In this document: positions 60,628 through 64,000 of the stretch, piece after piece
How positions within the stretch are numbered: the first letter of the stretch is position 1
Layout of the letters: every line of letters begins with the position of its first letter
Assembly (NCBI GenBank): GCA_031772625.1
Contig: CM062811.1
Coordinates: 644,566,820 to 644,630,819, forward strand
Direction: 5' to 3'
Length of the DNA stretch: 64,000 bases
Source of the DNA: Pinus tabuliformis
Taxonomy: Eukaryota; Streptophyta; Pinopsida; Pinales; Pinaceae
Position numbers and translations under genes: made by a program
The notes under the pieces: generated by a model
Seen by the model: only the letters and a program-made list of their open reading frames with translations
Told to the model about the DNA's origin: nothing
The model's database searches: none

Positions 60628-60978
60628 AGTGAGGATTAAGTGGATGCCTAGTTGACCATGGAAGAAAAGTCACTTATTAAAAAAAAAATCGAACCAGTCA
60701 CACAATGCTTTTGATCCGTCTCTCACTCAATTCTAGAGCCTATCTTATTATAGCAATGGCTCTTTCTTGTCCTAGTCATATTTAATAGAATTCCACTGGA
60801 TATCCCTTCTATTTTTCATCAAATGTAACCCTATGTAAAATTTCCATGTATACCTTGAATTTTGTAAAAAATTGCATGTGCATACTTTTCTTTGTATACC
60901 TTTCATTTTGTAAAAAAGTGCATGCATATCCTTTTCTTTTATACATTCTTTAAAATGAATAATTTTGTTTTTTAATCC
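60628..60978. other. Gene-free flank of satellite
   Basis: No feature supported. Confidence 0.5.
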
Positions 60979-63900
60979 TAAACCATGGTCTAATGTCACA
61001 TTGTGACAAGGATTGTCTCAATATGAAAATTAACCATGGTTAACCATGTTTATTTTAGTGTTTATAATATTTAACTTAGGATTTATATACCTTGGGTTTA
61101 TAATATTAGTCCCTTGGGTTTCATATTATTCAACCATGGACAACCATGTTTTATAAAATCAATCATGGTCAACAATTGTCCAACATTGCATTGCGACAAA
61201 GATTGCCTTTATATGAAAATCAATCATTGTCTCAACCATGGTCCAACTTCACATTATGAAAAAGATTGTCTCAATATGATAATCATGGTCAACCATGGTC
61301 AACCATGGTCAACCTTGGTTAACCATGGTCAACCATGTTTTATAAAATCAAACATGGTCATCCATGGTTAATCATGGTCAACCATGGTCGAACATTGCAT
61401 TGTCACAAAGATTTTGTTGATATTAAAATCAACCATGGTTACATATGCTCAACCATGGCACAACATTGAATTGTGACAACGATGGTCTCAATATGAAAAA
61501 CAAACATGGTAAACCATGGCCAACCATGTTTATTTTAGTGTTTATATTATTTATCTTCAGCTTTATACACCTTGGTTTTATAATATTAATCCCTTGGGTT
61601 TAATATTATTCCCTTGAGTTCATAATCCCTTGGGGTTTTAGTGTTAATCCCTTGGGTTTATAATATCAACCCCTTGAGTTTATTATTCCCTTCAATTTAT
61701 AATATTAATCATGGCCAACCGTGATCAATCATACCTAACCATGGTCAACCATGGTCGAATGTTGCATTGTGGTAATGATTGTCTCAATATGAAAATCAAC
61801 CATGGTAAACCATGGTCCAACATTGAATTATGACAAAGATTGTCTTGATATGAAAATCAATCATTGTCTCAACCATGGTCTAACATTGCATTATGACAAA
61901 GATTGTCTCAATATGATAATTATTGAGACAATCCTTTGGGTTTATAATATTAATCCCTTGGTTTAATAATATCAATCATGGTCAATCATGGTCAATTATA
62001 GCAAACCATGGTCAACCATGGTTGAATGTCGCATTGTGACAATGATTGTCTCAATATATAAATCAACCATGGTCCAACGTCGCATTGTGACAATGATTGT
62101 CTCAATATATAAATCAACCATGGTCCAACGTCGCATTGTGACAAAGATTGTCTCCATATGAAAATCAATCATTGTCTTAACCATGGTCCAAAGTCACATT
62201 ATGATAAAGAATCAACTATGGTTAACCATGGTTCAATGTTGCAATGTGAAAAATATTCTTTTGATTTGAAAATCCATTATGGTCAAGCATTTTCAACCAT
62301 GGTGAAACACCACGTTGTGACAAGGATTATCTCAATATGGAAATGAACCAAGGTCAACCATGGTCAAACATGTTTATTTTAGGGTTTATAATATTTATCT
62401 TAGGGTTTATATACCTCGAGCTTATAATTTTTATCCCTTGGGTTTATTATTCCATGGTCCAATGTCACATTGTGACAAGGATTGTCTCAATTTGAAAATC
62501 AACCATGATCAACCATGTTTATTTTAGTGTTTATAATATTTATCTTATGATTTATATACCTTGGGTTTATAATATTAGTCCCTTGGGTTTAATATTATTC
62601 CCTTGGGTTCATAATCTCTTGGGGTTTTAGTATTAATCCCTAGGGTTTATTATTCCCTTGGGTTTATAATATCAATCGATTAGGTTTATTATTCCCTTGG
62701 GTTTATAATATCAATCCCTTGGGTTTATTATTCTCTTAGGTTTATAATATCAGTGATGGTCAACCATGGTCAACCTTGGTTGAACATCACATTGTTACAA
62801 TGATTGTCTCGCTATGAAAATTAATCATGGTTAAGCATGGTAAAACATGGTCCAATGTCAGGTTGTTACAAGGATTGTCTCAATATTGAAATCAACCATG
62901 GTCAACCATGTTTATTTTAGGGTTTATAATATTGATCTTAGGGCTTATATACCTTGGATTTATAATTTTTATCCATTTATCATTATTCCCTTGGGTTTAT
63001 AATACCAATTCCTTGGGTTTATTAATCTAAGGGTTAATATTCCTAGGGTTTAATATTATTCCCTTAGATTTATAATTGCTTGGGTTTTTAATATTAATCC
63101 ACAGGGTTTATTATTCCCTTGGGTTTATAATATCACTCATGGTCAAGCATGTTTTATAAATTCAATCATGGTCAACCATAGTCCAACGTCGCATTGTGAT
63201 GGATATTGTCTCCATATGATAATCAACCATATTAGTCCCTTGGACTTAACATTATTCCCTTTGGTTCATAATCCCTTGGGGTTTTAGCATTAATCCCTTT
63301 GGTTTATAATAACAATTCCTTAAATTTATAATATCAATCCCTGGAGTTTATAATATCAATAATGGTCAACCATGGTCAATCATAGCCAACCATGATAAAC
63401 CATGGTCGAATGTCGCATCGTGACAATGATTGGCTCAATATGTAAATCAACCATGGTCAAACATGGTCCAGTGCCACATTGTGACAAAGAATTTCTTGAT
63501 ATGAAAATAAATCATTGTCTCAACCATGGTATAATGTCACATTATGATAAAGAATCAATTATGGTTAACCATGGTTCAATGTTGCATTGTGACAAAGATT
63601 CTTTCGATTTGAAAATCAATCATGGTCAAGCATTTTCAACCATGGTGAAACACCACATTGTGACAAGGATTATCTCAAAATGGAAATCAACCAAGGTCCA
63701 TGGTCAAATATGTTTATTTTAGGATTTATAATATTTATCTTAAGGTTTATATACCTTGGGCTTATAATTTTTATCCCTTTGGCTTATTATTCCCTTAGGT
63801 TTATAATATCAATCCCATGGGTTTATTAATATAAGGGTTCATATTCACAGGGTTTAACATTATTCCCTTACATTTATAATCCCTTGGGTTTTAATTTTTG

Positions 63901-64000
63901 ATCCCTACAGTTTATTTTTCCCTTGGGTTTATAATATTAATTATGGCCAACCATGTTTTATGAATTCAATCATGGTCAAACATGGTCCAACATTGCATTG
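60979..64000 (-). repeat. Composite satellite array, reverse orientation
   Basis: The same two modules as 1-1860, read as reverse complement: CCATGGTCAACCATGGTC, CACATTGTGACAAGGATTGT, CTCAATATGAAAATCAACC, and blocks of CCCTTGGGTTTATAATATTA. More copies of the AAACCC-type module are present here than on the left. Plus-strand ORFs with NHGQPW periodicity are artefacts. The array runs past the right edge. Confidence 0.9.

Noticed and set aside
61114..63722. Plus-strand ORFs with repeated NHGQPW/VNHG peptides
   Set aside because: They follow the satellite period, break irregularly, and their mirror ORFs occur on the opposite strand at the left end, so they are repeat artefacts.

Overview
The window reads as nuclear DNA of a land plant with a large, retrotransposon-filled genome. 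A gymnosperm is possible, but nothing here proves it. The evidence is an intact plant-type tRNA-Asn, a plant 5S rRNA-derived repeat, a plant L1-type LINE with an RNase H domain, a tRNA-Asp-primed Athila/Tat-like Ty3/gypsy element, a chromodomain Ty3/gypsy element, and pseudogene traces of plant families (a BYPASS1-like DUF793 protein and a leucine-rich-repeat protein). I see no intact host protein-coding gene.

Layout. 1-1860 is a composite satellite built on CCATGG-rich and AAACCC-rich modules. The same satellite returns in the opposite orientation at 60979-64000, with a small island at 10040-10200. 1861-10039 is gene-free, with degenerate tandem duplications, a 170-bp TA microsatellite and one weak retroelement remnant. 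10200-10866 is AT-rich DNA carrying a 5S-derived (SINE- or Cassandra-like) insert. 10877-31577 is an old L1-type LINE (about 8 kb net) bounded by a 10-bp candidate target-site duplication (TSD). It is split at its reverse-transcriptase FVDD motif by a 12.7-kb Athila/Tat-like LTR retrotransposon (14693-27406) with TSD ACGAC. That element has one gag-pol frame with two nonsense codons and an extra 599-codon frame downstream of pol, also with two nonsense codons.

33069-33972 is a decayed BPS1-like pseudogene. 34462-47489 is a small non-autonomous LTR retrotransposon on the minus strand. One of its 222-bp LTRs is interrupted by a 10.7-kb chromovirus (34646-45352, TSD ACTCC, two 2926-bp LTRs). The chromovirus frame is fully open, and its chromodomain appears to be joined by a 76-nt intron. 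It looks like the youngest and most complete element here.

48609-49302 holds a decayed tRNA-Glu-like sequence and an intact tRNA-Asn. The tRNA-Asn runs into a minisatellite that copies its own T-arm and contains no Pol III terminator until the far end. 49296-51080 is a ~171-bp AT-rich tandem repeat interrupted by a ~1-kb insertion (49779-50774). That insertion carries a hammerhead-ribozyme-like motif near its 3' end, and a degenerate tandem pair with the same architecture lies at 53531-53609. The right part has a 684-bp tandem duplication, an LRR pseudogene fragment and unrecognised ORFs before the inverted satellite.

The genes present serve the mobile elements: gag packaging, protease, reverse transcription, RNase H, integration, and chromodomain targeting. 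The best candidates for something under-described are the hammerhead-like motif family, the tRNA-Asn/minisatellite transcription unit, the accessory frame of the Athila/Tat-like element, and a possible third ORF in the LINE. All calls come from reading the sequence; no alignments or searches were run.
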